In this document: positions 38,814-49,529 of the stretch, piece after piece | Layout of the letters: every line of letters begins with the position of its first letter | How positions within the stretch are numbered: position 1 is the stretch's first letter | From: Epiperipatus broadwayi | Lineage: Eukaryota; Onychophora; Udeonychophora; Euonychophora; Peripatidae | Direction of reading: 5' to 3' | NCBI GenBank assembly: GCA_028023455.1 | Contig: JAQFVV010012434.1 | Coordinates: forward strand, 4,616,264 to 4,680,263 | DNA length: 64,000 nt | Notes under the pieces: model-generated | Database searches by the model: none | Told to the model about the DNA's origin: nothing | Seen by the model: only the letters and a program-made list of their open reading frames with translations | Program-made: the position numbers and the translations under genes

Positions 38814-39224
38814 ATGTCTTGCTCGTCATATCTATCTATCAACTCTCATTATACTTTAAATTTCTCCATGAACACAAATTCCATTGACAAAGCATACATT
38901 CGATCAATATTTTCAATAAGTCAGCAAATTTGTTCGAATTATCCGAGCACACCAATAGTTCATGCTCTATTAACTTATATGAAAATGTTTTATTTAATCA
39001 AATACACTCGTATTATAATGCGATGCATATTATTTGCTGATAAAAAACCCATGACTACAGTTTGGATAGAGGAAGTTTTCTCACTATTTTCTCATGCATG
39101 TTTAACATGCAAACTACGTGTTCCTACGGTCGCATCTGATTTGGTTCATGCATGCAACACTCCCGGGACTAATGACTGTCGGAATGAGGCACAAGCTGAC
39201 GTCATCAGTAGGAAATCGAACTGA
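38814..39224 (+). CDS. open frame of 136 codons, uncertain
   Basis: This is one of the longest non-repeat open frames here, starting MSCSSYLSINSHYTLNFSMN and ending in a Cys-containing segment (HACLTCKLRVPTVASDLVHA, CNTPGTNDCRNEAQADVISR). Its last third lies in the CpG-richer island at 39050-39420, where stops are rarer, so the length is less surprising there. No domain, signal peptide or splice border supports it. It may simply run into a promoter island. Confidence 0.2.
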   Translation: MSCSSYLSINSHYTLNFSMNTNSIDKAYIRSIFSISQQICSNYPSTPIVHALLTYMKMFYLIKYTRIIMRCILFADKKPMTTVWIEEVFSLFSHACLTCKLRVPTVASDLVHACNTPGTNDCRNEAQADVISRKSN

Positions 39225-39420
39225 TTAAAAAGCTCTACACGCTCGGAAATCAGTTGATTTACCTTTAAACGGATGACTTGTCAAACGACCGCAATCACGT
39301 GATCGTCAGTCGTAAGCGGACAAAAGCACGAATTATTATAAATGTGCATCCTAATGGCTACAGTAAGTGATTAACATTGCTCAATTGTTCATTAGGCTAC
39401 TAGCGCCGCCAAACGATTAA
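39050..39420 (+). promoter_or_regulatory. CpG-richer promoter-like island
   Basis: This block is conspicuously GC- and CpG-richer than the flanks. It holds a palindromic CRE with flanks (CTGACGTCATCAG, near 39197-39209), an E-box CACGTG (39297-39302), and TATTATAAAT near 39333. An ATG with consensus donor follows at 39354. The combination resembles a gene promoter on the plus strand. CRE and E-box are palindromic, so a minus-strand start is also possible. Confidence 0.5.
39354..39362 (+). CDS. candidate minimal first coding exon (MAT)
   Basis: CCTAATGGCTACA is followed at once by GTAAGTGATT, a perfect donor. Downstream a 34-nt candidate exon (39468-39501) has acceptor TTTTATATTTTAG and donor CCG|GTAAGA. 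A further acceptor TTTTTTATATAG precedes 40213. The ATG frame joined straight to the 34-nt exon hits a stop, while joined to the 40213 acceptor it gives seven codons and a stop. The gene model is therefore unresolved. Confidence 0.25.
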
Positions 39421-39467
39421 ATTGAATAAAATATTTCATTTTAAGTTTATTATTTTTTATATTTTAG

Positions 39468-39501
39468 TAATACTAAGTGTAAGCGGCAGATTATTATTCC
39501 G
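39468..39501 (+). other. candidate small exon (34 nt)
   Basis: It is bordered by a pyrimidine-rich acceptor (TTATTTTTTATATTTTAG) and a consensus donor (CCG|GTAAGAC). The sequence TAATACTAAGTG... is open in two frames. It may be part of a 5' untranslated exon chain from the promoter island. Confidence 0.25.
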
Positions 39502-42500
39502 GTAAGACACTGAATAATTTATATTTGCACATTGTGTGTGTCTATATATATATATATGTGTGTGTAATATGTGTGAAAATATGCATTAAGGTACACAGAC
39601 ATACATTTATTTATATGCATTTACACACTGAAATACAATATATGTATATATTTATATACATGCATCTTATTAATGTAAGAATTTGTTATGCAGTTCTTAA
39701 GACATTAAGACCCATTATTCTGTGATGTCATTCTAAACATGTTATGCTAGAATAAAGTATATTAAAAGTGTGAAATAATTCTCTACATCGATTACTAAAC
39801 CATAATATGATGTTCCAATTCTAGTGAAAATTTTCAGGTAATTGTGAATTGTCAGGCAAGTTAAAAAAAAAAAATTTTCCAGATAACTGCCTAGATAACT
39901 ATACGTGAGTGGTCGGTTAATTTAAAATAAAAATAAAAAACATTGAAAATTCTACAATTTCTTCATCTGATGGATAGTGGTTTGAGAAATTATTGCTTTG
40001 TAGGAGATTATTTAAGATTTTATTTTATTTTTTATGTATCTTTATATACAGCAACAATAATTAAAAAAATTTCAGGACTTAAAACATATATTTGAATGTT
40101 TTAATGAGATTTTTTATGTTTTTGTTTTTTTTTAAATAGAGTTCAACAATGATCTAACCGATCTGCAAACTGAAATCACATCATCTAATAATGTTTTGTT
40201 TTTTTATATAGACAAAGGAGGAGAATAAGAAATGATGAAACAGTCTTCAAATAGTCCATTCACGAGTGAAAGGCCTCTTTAAAAGACTTACAAAAATAAC
40301 TTATAGGGCATTAGATAAATAAATATTATTAGATGAAATGACTTCAATTTAATGGTCTAGGTTTTTAATTTGCTATTTGCATGGTTATATCACAGTTAAA
40401 CTTTGAAAATTCCATTAAAGCGATTAATAACAATATAAAGTATATGTATATATGTGTAAATTTATTTTTTTATAAAATCTAATAAAAGAGTATACAAAAA
40501 AGGGTAAAACAAAAAAAAAAAGAACTATGACTTTTTCTACTTGGTATATAATATAAATTTGTAAACTTTTTATGAATTATATGAAACTATACTCTTCAAA
40601 ACAAATTGCTGGGCATCAAAAAATGTAAAGATATAAATTTTATATATAGAGCTCAAAAAATAAGTTCTTAACAAGCTTTGAAAATATCCTCAACCCCAGG
40701 CCGGTTTCTGCTTCTGATGTCGTCAGTGAGGTGCCAGGATATTCAGCACTAGATTAAAAATACTAGGATAAGCCCAGCACTTTATCTAATGTATAACTAT
40801 TGAGTAGAAAATCTGAAATTGTCAGACATTGATATGTCTTCCAATCCAGCTATCTAACTCAAAAATATAAATTGTAAAAAATGTGTTGGTAAGACTAAAT
40901 AGTATATTTATTTATTAAATATTTTGTATTGTAAAAATATCTATTTTAAGAAATATCATCATATATCTATATTTATAGTATATACATATATGCAAGAATA
41001 TTTTGATGACTCTTTGTCAAAAGATATTCTTATCAATAATAATAATAATAATAATAAAGACTATTGATTGTTAAGAGTAGACTATGCCACTGTTTTTATG
41101 TATATCTGTATACTATATACAGTAAATATTTTTAAAATTTTTAAAATAAATTTATATAAATCATTTTCCTCTTTGCACTTAGTGCCAAGGAACTTCATGA
41201 GTCAATAAAACAAACATTCAGTATATTATTAAAGTTTTCATTTCCAAATGTTTATTAGTTATCAATAGATATGGATTTAAATAGGCTATTTAACATATAC
41301 TATGATGACTAAAAGACTTGTTATAAATGTTAATAAAATTGCTTTTACAAAGACAATTCTGAGCATAGTATTTTTTTTTATAATTTTTAATGATGAAACT
41401 CTGTTATTTTTCATCATTTTAATCAAATAGACGGTTATTTTATTATTAAAAATTGGACTTTATTATTATAATCACATAATAATAATGGGAAAGTTATTTG
41501 TTTAGAGATCGTATGAGATTGGAGCAACAGAAATAATGGATAGGACCTGCTCTCAAGTCAGTTATGTTAAACTATGCTAATTTAAGAACATGATATAATA
41601 TTTAAGAAAATATAGTTACATGTACATATTTACAATTATATACTTTTATTTATTGTACTATTGATTATATGTATTTTATTGGTCCCATTTTTTTTTCCAC
41701 AACTATTTTATTAAGAACTAGAGTGAAATTTTTATTGGCATTAGATAGCATCGAGAATGATAAAATCATCATAGTTAATGAATTCAAGGGTTATAAGAAG
41801 AAGAAAGGTAGTTTTTTTAATGGAAATTTTGAAATTAAGTACTATGCCTTTAGTCTATTCTTTTATTTTATTTCTGGTGCCATTCTTGACTTAGTGCAGA
41901 AGGGAAATATGGCTAAAGAAATAAAAGTCTATGTATGTACTGCAATTCAGTTTGCTACTTCTGGTCATATGACATTTAATTAGATAAGTCATTCATTTAT
42001 TTTCTGCCACTTTCTTCATGAGACAAATCACTGCCTTATCTATTTAAACACTTCTACCTTTTGTAACTTTTGATGAATTAAATACTGTACCATAATTTTA
42101 ATTAACAATATGGATATCACATTGAATTAGAGACAAATATGAATTTTAATAATAATTGTTCTATTTCTTTTTAGTACTTATTGTGTTTCTACTGTCCAAA
42201 TAAAGATATTTCATCAAATATTATTTATGTTTATATAAATGTTTCTAGTTAGTTCTAAAAAAAAATATGTGCCCTCTCAAAAATCTGAACAACATAACTA
42301 TTTTTGAAAATAATATCAAGTTATGCCATTAAAAATGTATATATGTATTTAATGCAAGGATCTCCTACCTTTAAAAATCACTATAAATGAAACCTAATTA
42401 TCTAATATGAATAATCATTATTTTTGTAGTTATTTATTTTTGTTTCTGCTTTAAACTAGTTCTTAATTATTATTTTTTTATCTTTGGGTTTCAAGTAAAT

Positions 42501-42537
42501 CACTAACCTAAAATAACTACCAATGAAATAAAATGTA
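39502..42537. other. AT-rich stretch without a supported gene
   Basis: It contains TG/TA-rich patches (39530-39570), a short (AAT)n at 41035-41057, and a less AT-rich patch at 40690-40760 (GGCCGGTTTCTGCTTCTGAT) of unknown nature. The plus frame 41669-41983 (104 codons) is about the length expected by chance. A possible splice acceptor at 40212 is mentioned with the 39354 exon. Confidence 0.4.
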
Positions 42538-42549
42538 TATCTCTATCTT

Positions 42550-42654
42550 TTTCCATATGCCAAAGCATTGGCTGGGAAGCGAACCCGCAACAACTGTCTG
42601 CAAGCAACTCCTTGCAAAGCAGCTGCGCTGACTTCTCGGCTACTAATGCAAGAC
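42550..42654 (-). mobile_element. tRNA-derived SINE, copy 3
   Basis: On the minus strand: GTCTTGCATTAGTAGCCGAG, B-box GGGTTCGCTTCCC, then CAATGCTTTGGCATATGGAAA. A perfect 12-bp target duplication TATCTCTATCTT lies at 42538-42549 and 42655-42666, which fixes the element ends. The small plus frames at 42568 and 42612 are shadows of it. Confidence 0.9.
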
Positions 42655-42666
42655 TATCTCTATCTT

Positions 42667-43284
42667 ACTTTACAAAACGAACTGTTGGGTTGTTTTATAA
42701 TAATTACGTCTTTTATTTATTTTATAGAATACAAATCTTTTTTAGCATTGCTATGTTAGATAATAAGAACAATTCAATACTTATTGAAATTCTGCAAAAC
42801 ATTCTATAATACTTTATAAAACACAAATTTGTGAGGGGAAAAAAATATCACTTAAAAAAAACATTTTTTAATGAATCTATTATATATATATAATAAAGAA
42901 TAGAAATGAGAGGTAATATCCATGTAAATAACAATAACCTTAACCTTATCAATTACTACCAATTGACAATCCCCAAGGCCAAACTAGTTTTTATTAAACT
43001 TGTAATAGCTCTTTTGTCTTGAGATTTTTGAGATTACACACATATATATAAGTAATTGTTGCGCGAAATAAATATATTTAACCAAGTATAATTTGTATAA
43101 TTGTATAATTGAAGTATATTTCAAATTTATAAAGCACTACTATTTCTAATTTTTTAATATCAGCTATTCACTAATGTAACAACTCTAGATCATTCTCTCT
43201 CACAACAATACCTGTATTTTACAAATAGCTTCACCTCTCAGGTGACCTAGAAGCTTAATATCTAGATCTCTATGTTTATAGTGA
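42667..43284. other. AT-rich non-coding stretch
   Basis: No gene recognised. Confidence 0.5.
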
Positions 43285-43556
43285 TAGATTCTATATATAT
43301 TAATCCTAATATTCTCATGGATAAATGATGAAATCCTAGTATTATTTTTGGGAGCTTTCATGTAGTAAAAATATAATACCCAAATAGCTGACATTTTAGT
43401 ATAATAACAAGTATTTTTCTCAGATCTTTATCTTTCCCAAATCATAAGAGTGTGAGGAAAGTACTTGTTATTGTACTGAAATGTCAGCTATTTAGCTATT
43501 ATATCTTTACTACATGGAAGCTCCCAGAAATAATGCTATGAATATATGTATAATAC
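43285..43556. repeat. foldback element F3
   Basis: About 95-bp arms (43330-43423 and 43455-43552) are inverted copies: TATTATTTTTGGGAGCTTTC with GAAGCTCCCAGAAATAATGC, ATAGCTGACATTTTAGTATA with TGTACTGAAATGTCAGCTAT, and ATAACAAGTA with TACTTGTTAT. The left flank from 43285 is also shared with a fragment at 57541-57625, so the true element is longer than the hairpin. No coding capacity. Confidence 0.7.
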
Positions 43557-43833
43557 AACTTGTTTGGATTTTAAATTTTAAATTTTTTTGCAATCAAATA
43601 TATACTTATGTACCCTTTAGTGCAAGATTAATATCACCTAAGATGAAGATATTTCTATCCACATTAAGATTATAAATTAGAGAAAATAAATTATCCTCTA
43701 TTTTGGAAAAATTAATGTCATGCTTAAATAAAGAGAAGATAGTGGTAACATAAGAACTTCAAAATAGAGATGAGTTAACAAAATTTAAAAATCAGATTAG
43801 TTAAATATATTATATTTCACAACTAATTATTAT

Positions 43834-43838
<5 letters not shown>

Positions 43839-43883
<45 letters not shown>
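43839..43883. repeat. (TA)n microsatellite
   Basis: About 45 bp of perfect alternating TA. Confidence 0.97.
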
Positions 43884-43886
<3 letters not shown>

Positions 43887-43957
43887 TTATTTATTTTTAA
43901 AAATATATTTAAAATTTTAAATTTGTGGTGGGGCGATCAACATATAGGAGCATTATT

Positions 43958-44170
43958 ATTGTTTATTGGAAAATAGGTTATCATATATATAGACAAGCTT
44001 CAATCTACTATACTCTCCAACTCTTCAGTCATCCATACCATTAAAAATTTGATGATGGAACACCCATATCATTCCAATCATCAAATTTTCAATGGTATGG
44101 ATGATTGGAGAGTTGGCATGTGGAGTAGATATAAGCCTGTCCATTGAACTTTAAAGATTTTCTATTTTAA
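43958..44170. repeat. foldback element F4
   Basis: CTCCAACTCTTCAGTCATCC with ATACCATTAAAAATTTGATG on the left is inverted on the right as CATCAAATTTTCAATGGTAT with GGATGATTGGAGAGTTGG. Outside, GACAAGCTTCAATCTACTA pairs loosely with TAGATATAAGCCTGTCC. The centre is ATGGAACACCCATATC. It is short and without coding capacity. Confidence 0.65.
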
Positions 44171-44371
44171 TGCACTAATTATGTATATATGTATGGAAGA
44201 TGATGATATGGACCAACTAGTGAATGCTAGTTCAGCACAAAATACATATATTGGAGATAATTTATCTTTTTATATATGTGTGGTCATGTGTGTCGGTTAT
44301 ATAAGATAAAGTGGATAACCTAAGAAAGTTTAAAAGTCTGTGTTCAAATCTTCTACATTATATATATATAT

Positions 44372-46482
44372 TGTAACGATATATAAATATGTCGTTACAT
44401 TTATTTAAAATAAAAACTTAAAAGTTCGCAAATAAAAGGAAAAAACTAAACGCTAAAATTAAAATGTTTGTTAAACATATATATATTCGCACGGATGCTA
44501 AACTTTAAAAATATTTTTTTCATAAACAAGAAAAAAAAGTATTTGAACGTATTTTTTTAAATAAAAAAATACAAGATTGAAATATAAAAATATTTTAATA
44601 AAAAAAATAACGTAAGTTAAAATAAAAACAGGTATTAATTAATTCCTGTAATCTGTAAATGGAAATGATTGTTTATTAATTATCTAAAAGCTGTTTAATT
44701 AAAAAGTCAGATGAAAAGTTAGATAAGAGAAGAAAGAGAAATTAGCTTGACCAATGGAAGCACTAAGCCTTGGCTCGGACCCTAACGAAAGTGATAGACT
44801 AGTGACGTTTTGTTCATTGAATCCTTGTGGATAATATAAAAAGGGAAAAACAGTTTTTTTTCGGACAGTTCCAGCATTGTGTGTTTGAGAGATGTGGTAT
44901 GAGGCACATACCACACTCTCTATAAAAAAAAAAAAAATGAAAAGAGACTGTGATACCTTGAACCAGCTATTGCCATCTCCAGAACATTACCTTCCAACGG
45001 AGGCATCGCGGGAATTGAAAGCAGAGGCCTGGACTCTTATACCATAAGCTATATAAAATGAACAATTGTTAAAATCAATCAAGAACTTTCATCAAGTTTT
45101 ACAAATTGATAAACAAGCCAACAGAAATGTTAAAATGGACTTTTATCTGACTTTTGTAAGTTTTTAAATCAAATTAATAATGTTTAATTTTATATGTTTT
45201 CCTATTGATAAACATCATTTCCATTTTTTTTTTCTTATTGTAAAGATTATTTAAATGTATGAAATTTAAGTTGTTTATAGACGCTTGCATGGATTTGTTT
45301 GCGGTTAATTATATTTTGGTTTTCATATTTGATCAAAATATATAGACATTCGATAAATAATGATACCTTACGGTGAGTATCTAAAATGTATTTATTCGGA
45401 TGTCTTTTAAGTTATTGGTGACAACGCAAGTATCTTATGGTGAATACTATTGGGTTACTTATAAGTTTCCCTCTGCAATTGTCGGTATCAATAATTTTGT
45501 ATTTTGATCGTTTATGTTTATTTTGAAATGTTTTTGACTGTGGAATCGATCTATACCCAACATTTTTAAACAAATCTGTGCGAACGTATTTAAATGTTAA
45601 AATTAAGTCAGGCGTGAATGGCTATATAGTTTTGTAAAGTTGTATTAAGGGAGGGTAATCTTAGGTTATTCATTTCATAGTTGAATTGGTTCAATGGATT
45701 GGATATATTTGTGTAATTAGTAGATGTAGTATGAGGTCCGCTACGGGCAGGATTATAGATATATGCCACACACCCTCTGTTTGCCTATGGATGGGTTTGT
45801 AAGTCGGCAGAAGACCGCAGTCCATTCCTATGGAGTTTTTTGTTTATTGTTCTACTTGCCAACAGATGTCACATTCCTGTGGTGGAGAGTCAATGTCTTC
45901 TTTATTTCTACTTATTGTTCAGATGTACATTCCTGACAATATAGTATTTTGTGTTGTCGTATCATGCTACATTGAATACATGAATGTATCAGATGGATTG
46001 GCGCCAATTTGGTTGCGAAATTTGTTGCCTAAGGTTAAATCAGGGAAGAATATTTTCTTTTCAAATGCAGATCTATGTAGTCTATTCATACTTGACTATC
46101 TAAATAATAATTAAACTCATTGAAATTAGTTAAATGTAAAATTAAAAGTTAATATGAAAATCTAAAATGTTAAACTTATTCCTCAAAATTTAAATATTAT
46201 TTTATATGTGCGTAAATAAATATTTTTATATGTTAATTTCTGGCAGTGGCTTTTACTCTTTGATATTTAAGATATAAAATTTATAGATTTTTATCTCTGC
46301 GTCTCCGCTGAGCTAGTGACTTGGGCTAATGATCGGAATATTTAAATAAAGTGGAATCTTAACAGCACGTATCTGCCTACTTTATAAATTTTTCTAGGCT
46401 CAAATGCCTAGATGGCGCCCTTGTAGTGCAGATATTGTTTTTGTGGTTAGATTCGATCTTCACTTCCATTCCGATTGGTACA
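44372..46482 (+). repeat. solo-LTR-like interspersed repeat, copy 2 (2.11 kb)
   Basis: This is the second copy of the 20902-22937 repeat, starting TGTAACGAT and ending GATTGGTACA, again within TA dinucleotides (TATATATATAT before, ATATATATATAA after). It differs by substitutions, small indels and about 55 extra bases near 46190-46250. The segment 45860-46110 in one frame encodes MSSLFLLIVQMYIPDNIVFC in this copy and a near-identical stretch in copy 1, but the flanking frame shifts. The similarity is most simply that of the DNA. Confidence 0.65.
44835..44869 (+). promoter_or_regulatory. core promoter of LTR-like repeat copy 2
   Basis: TATAAAAA at 44835 and an initiator-like GACAGTT around 44865 repeat the arrangement seen in copy 1. 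Confidence 0.45.
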
Positions 46483-47904
46483 ATATATATATATAATCTA
46501 GTACATTCAAAAATATTTAATTAATTTATACTGTGACATAGCTTAGCTAATTAAGTATATTTCCATTATTACATATCATATTCATAACTTGTAGACTGTA
46601 GAGCTTGAGATGTTATTTAATGGTGTTCTACAGTCTAATCGCCACAAATTCAGTTGCTGAACTATGAGTCTATAATATAAATTATATATATACAATAAAA
46701 GTTTTTTTGGACTAAGGTATGAATGATGTAAAAATTAAAAAGCTCTTTTACTGATCGCATTTGTTTCCTATAGACTAGACTATATGACTAAGATCAATTT
46801 TCTGTTCATCAGTTGAGATAAAAAGATGGATATATAGAAAATATGGTAATATTCTAAATATATAGTTTACTTTAAGGGTCAAAAAATACTATGTACCAAA
46901 ATCGCCATTACTATTTTCAAAACATATATTGTGTTGTAAAAAAAAAACCAATCTCATGGATAACTGTTGTTTAGTTTTATATTAAAATAATTTATTAAAT
47001 ATAAATAAAACAAAAGTTGTTTGCACTAAGATAATAATAAAAACAGGAAAGATTTTTTTAAAAAAAATCTTAATATAAAATTAGCATTATTGTATCAATA
47101 ATATATATATATATTAGAGGGGGGGGATATATAAATAGTCTTTAAATAGCTTACTACAAATCAAAGGCTTCTCTAACTGAACTCCAAAAAAAAACAGTAA
47201 AGGAGGTACATTTTTTTCAAAGGATTAGTTGACACATTGATAACAAATAAAGCTTGGAAATAACGTTATTAAACTACCATAGTAAAAACAAACAGAAAGC
47301 AATAATAAAATTTAACTTTGATTGCAACCTTGATAACATTTAATAATAATAAAATAGAGTTTTTACAAAGAATCTACTGATGATTAATTTACTTCTACTA
47401 TTTTAGCAAAAAACTTTAATATTGGCAGAGAATAAGCATCAATTTCTATTAAAATGTTATACAAATAATAAATTTTTATTTTTGTGTAAACTTTTTGTGT
47501 GTAGCTGATGCTGAAAATGATTTTCACTTAATCTTTTCAATATTCATCTAGCAGAATAAAATTATAAATAAGCATATCTATGTCTAATATGCATGTAAAA
47601 GGCATAATGATGTAATGCTTAATGAATTAGCCTTCTATGTCCATCACTTTGGGTTTAGATGTAGAGATGAAGTGACAAAATTTTCAAGTAACTAAAATAC
47701 AATTTCCCAAATAATCTGAAATTAATCACCAATACTGGTTCAGTAATTGTCTATCAGTTCTTAGATGGTTATTCATTAGCCTTATGAACAAGAGACTAAC
47801 ATTATAACTGTTGAAAGGGTTGTTTTTTATGCAATGAGCAATTTAAGACATTAAGCCTTGAATATCGTATCTACTATATCCTACTATATATATTAAACTC
47901 AGGG
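46483..47904. other. AT-rich non-coding stretch
   Basis: No gene recognised. A short hairpin TAGACTGTAGA / TCTACAGTCTA (46596-46637) and G7 run (47120) noted. Confidence 0.5.
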
Positions 47905-48531
47905 TCATTTTAATCTGAGGATGCAATGGGTATACCATATCCTGGTGGTAACATTGATAAGAAGGCAAAAATAAATATCATTTTTTAATATATCCAAAAT
48001 TATAAAATTTATGGTACAAAGTTCTTCTGATTGGTCTTGCATTGTTAGCCGAGAGGTATCGCAGCCGCCATGCAAGCAAGTAGTTGGTTGCAGACAGTTG
48101 TGGGTTCGCGTCCCGGCCGATGCTATGACACATGAAAAAAAAAAAAAGTTCTTCTGATTGTATGTCATTTGTAAGGAAATAGCTAATAAGTAAACATTTC
48201 CCACTGGAAAATAAATTTTATTGTTATTCTTTGACAATTGTTTTAACAATAACAATATGCTCTTATTATTATTTTCAACCATGAAATTCTTCAAAATTTT
48301 ATAAACCTGAGTTTTATTAATTCTCCTCATAAGTAGATAATCACCTTTTGATGTTTTAGACATTAACCTATTTTCTGCAGATAAAAGAGGCGCTGAGTAA
48401 CACATACTTTTATTTTTGCAAATATATACACCAATAATTTGTGTTACAATAAAGGTATGTGTAAAAGCTTTAAGAGCATTTTCAACAGCAGGCATTTTTA
48501 ATAAATAAGATATATAACTTTTGTTTTGCAT
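47905..48531 (-). CDS. unrecognised ORF lengthened by a SINE insertion
   Basis: Minus strand, 208 codons. The first 127 or so (MQNKSYISYLLKMPAVENAL ... LLAISLQMTYNQKN) precede the SINE at 48034-48144. The next 38 or so are read from the SINE antisense strand (FFFF from its A-tail, then SCVIASAGTRTHNCLQPTTC). The rest is flanking DNA. Comparing the 16-bp duplication shows that before insertion the frame would have ended three codons later (FVP, stop), giving 130 residues. A 130-codon frame is long for this composition, which suggests a real or recently real coding segment. The second Met (MPAVENALKAFTHTF) has the better context. No domain, signal peptide or splice border is evident. It could be a small single-exon gene, an exon or a chance frame. 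Confidence 0.35.
   Translation of the reverse strand: MQNKSYISYLLKMPAVENALKAFTHTFIVTQIIGVYICKNKSMCYSAPLLSAENRLMSKTSKGDYLLMRRINKTQVYKILKNFMVENNNKSILLLLKQLSKNNNKIYFPVGNVYLLAISLQMTYNQKNFFFFSCVIASAGTRTHNCLQPTTCLHGGCDTSRLTMQDQSEELCTINFIILDILKNDIYFCLLINVTTRIWYTHCILRLK
48034..48144 (+). mobile_element. tRNA-derived SINE, copy 4 (111 bp)
   Basis: This is the best-bounded copy. It starts GTCTTGCATTGTTAGCCGAG, has B-box GGGTTCGCGTCCC and ends CGATGCTATGACACATG plus an A13 tail. A perfect 16-bp target duplication AAAGTTCTTCTGATTG flanks it (48018-48033, 48145-48160). GCATTG(G/T) and CCGATGC can pair as a 7-bp acceptor stem, so the element is little more than a class II-like tRNA fold with a tail. The intact duplication implies a fairly young insertion. 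Confidence 0.92.
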
Positions 48532-49510
48532 AAATTATTTTATTTCTTCTAGTAAATGTTACGTGCAATTTCCTTTAATTATTTTTTAAGTGGCTGCCAA
48601 TAAAAGCTTGCACCTGGATGGCAGATATCATTGATAACTCTGAATATAAACTGTAAAAAATTTTTAGCAGAGTGCAACTGAGCATTCTATAAAATTTTGA
48701 TTGCTAAATAACAGGATTTGATTCTTTTATTTTAAATGAGTCTGGTGAAAGCACATTTGGCTATTAATATAAAGTATAAATACTCATTTCACACATTGAT
48801 ATACACATGCTTTGGTATATATATTTATTCGAAGACTTTTATACTTTATAGATGTAAACATTGAAAATATAATAGACATTTTCCTAAATAAATTTTACCC
48901 TGAATTGTAACCATTTAAACAAGCAATTTTATGCCATATAGTAATACGATTGTCTTTTAATTTTTATATTATCTAGAATGTTAAACTAAAAACTATTCCA
49001 CTCTCAGTTTAAAAGTGGATCTGATAAAAATATTATTACTATATGATATTTCAATTGATTGTTTATTTGATTGTGTCATAGTTGAAATTTATCTAGAATA
49101 ATTTATAAGAATGGAAATTTTTATTATATTTTCAACATATATATTTATGGATAAAATAGCATTTCAACAGTAAACTACAATAAAAAAATTTTAAGAGGCT
49201 CTCATAGAAAGACATACTATTCATAAGGTTTGACCACTTTCAATAATAAGCTATTAAATGGTTTAAAATGCTTGATTACCTTCTATTTAAGAAGAGACAG
49301 ATTTTTTTTTATTGGCCAATTAATATTGAATAGTTAGCTGAATTTTTATAAACCATGCATCTGAAAAGAAACTCCCAACCCAGGTTATATGCATAGCATA
49401 AAAATGTTTTTATCTTTTTAATATTCTTTTATATTAATGGTTGAATTGATATGTAAATTGAATGTATATATTTTAGTTTAAATATATAAATATTTGATTT
49501 TCTATTTTCT
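48532..49510. other. AT-rich non-coding stretch
   Basis: No gene recognised. Confidence 0.5.
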
Positions 49511-49529
49511 ATAATTATCATCACTGTCA

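Noticed and set aside
41669-41983. 104-codon plus-strand frame with hydrophobic segments
   Set aside because: A frame of this length is expected by chance in 64 kb of this composition; no splice border, domain or repeat match.
46596-46640. Short hairpin around CTGTAGA
   Set aside because: About ten pairs with a long loop; frequent by chance.
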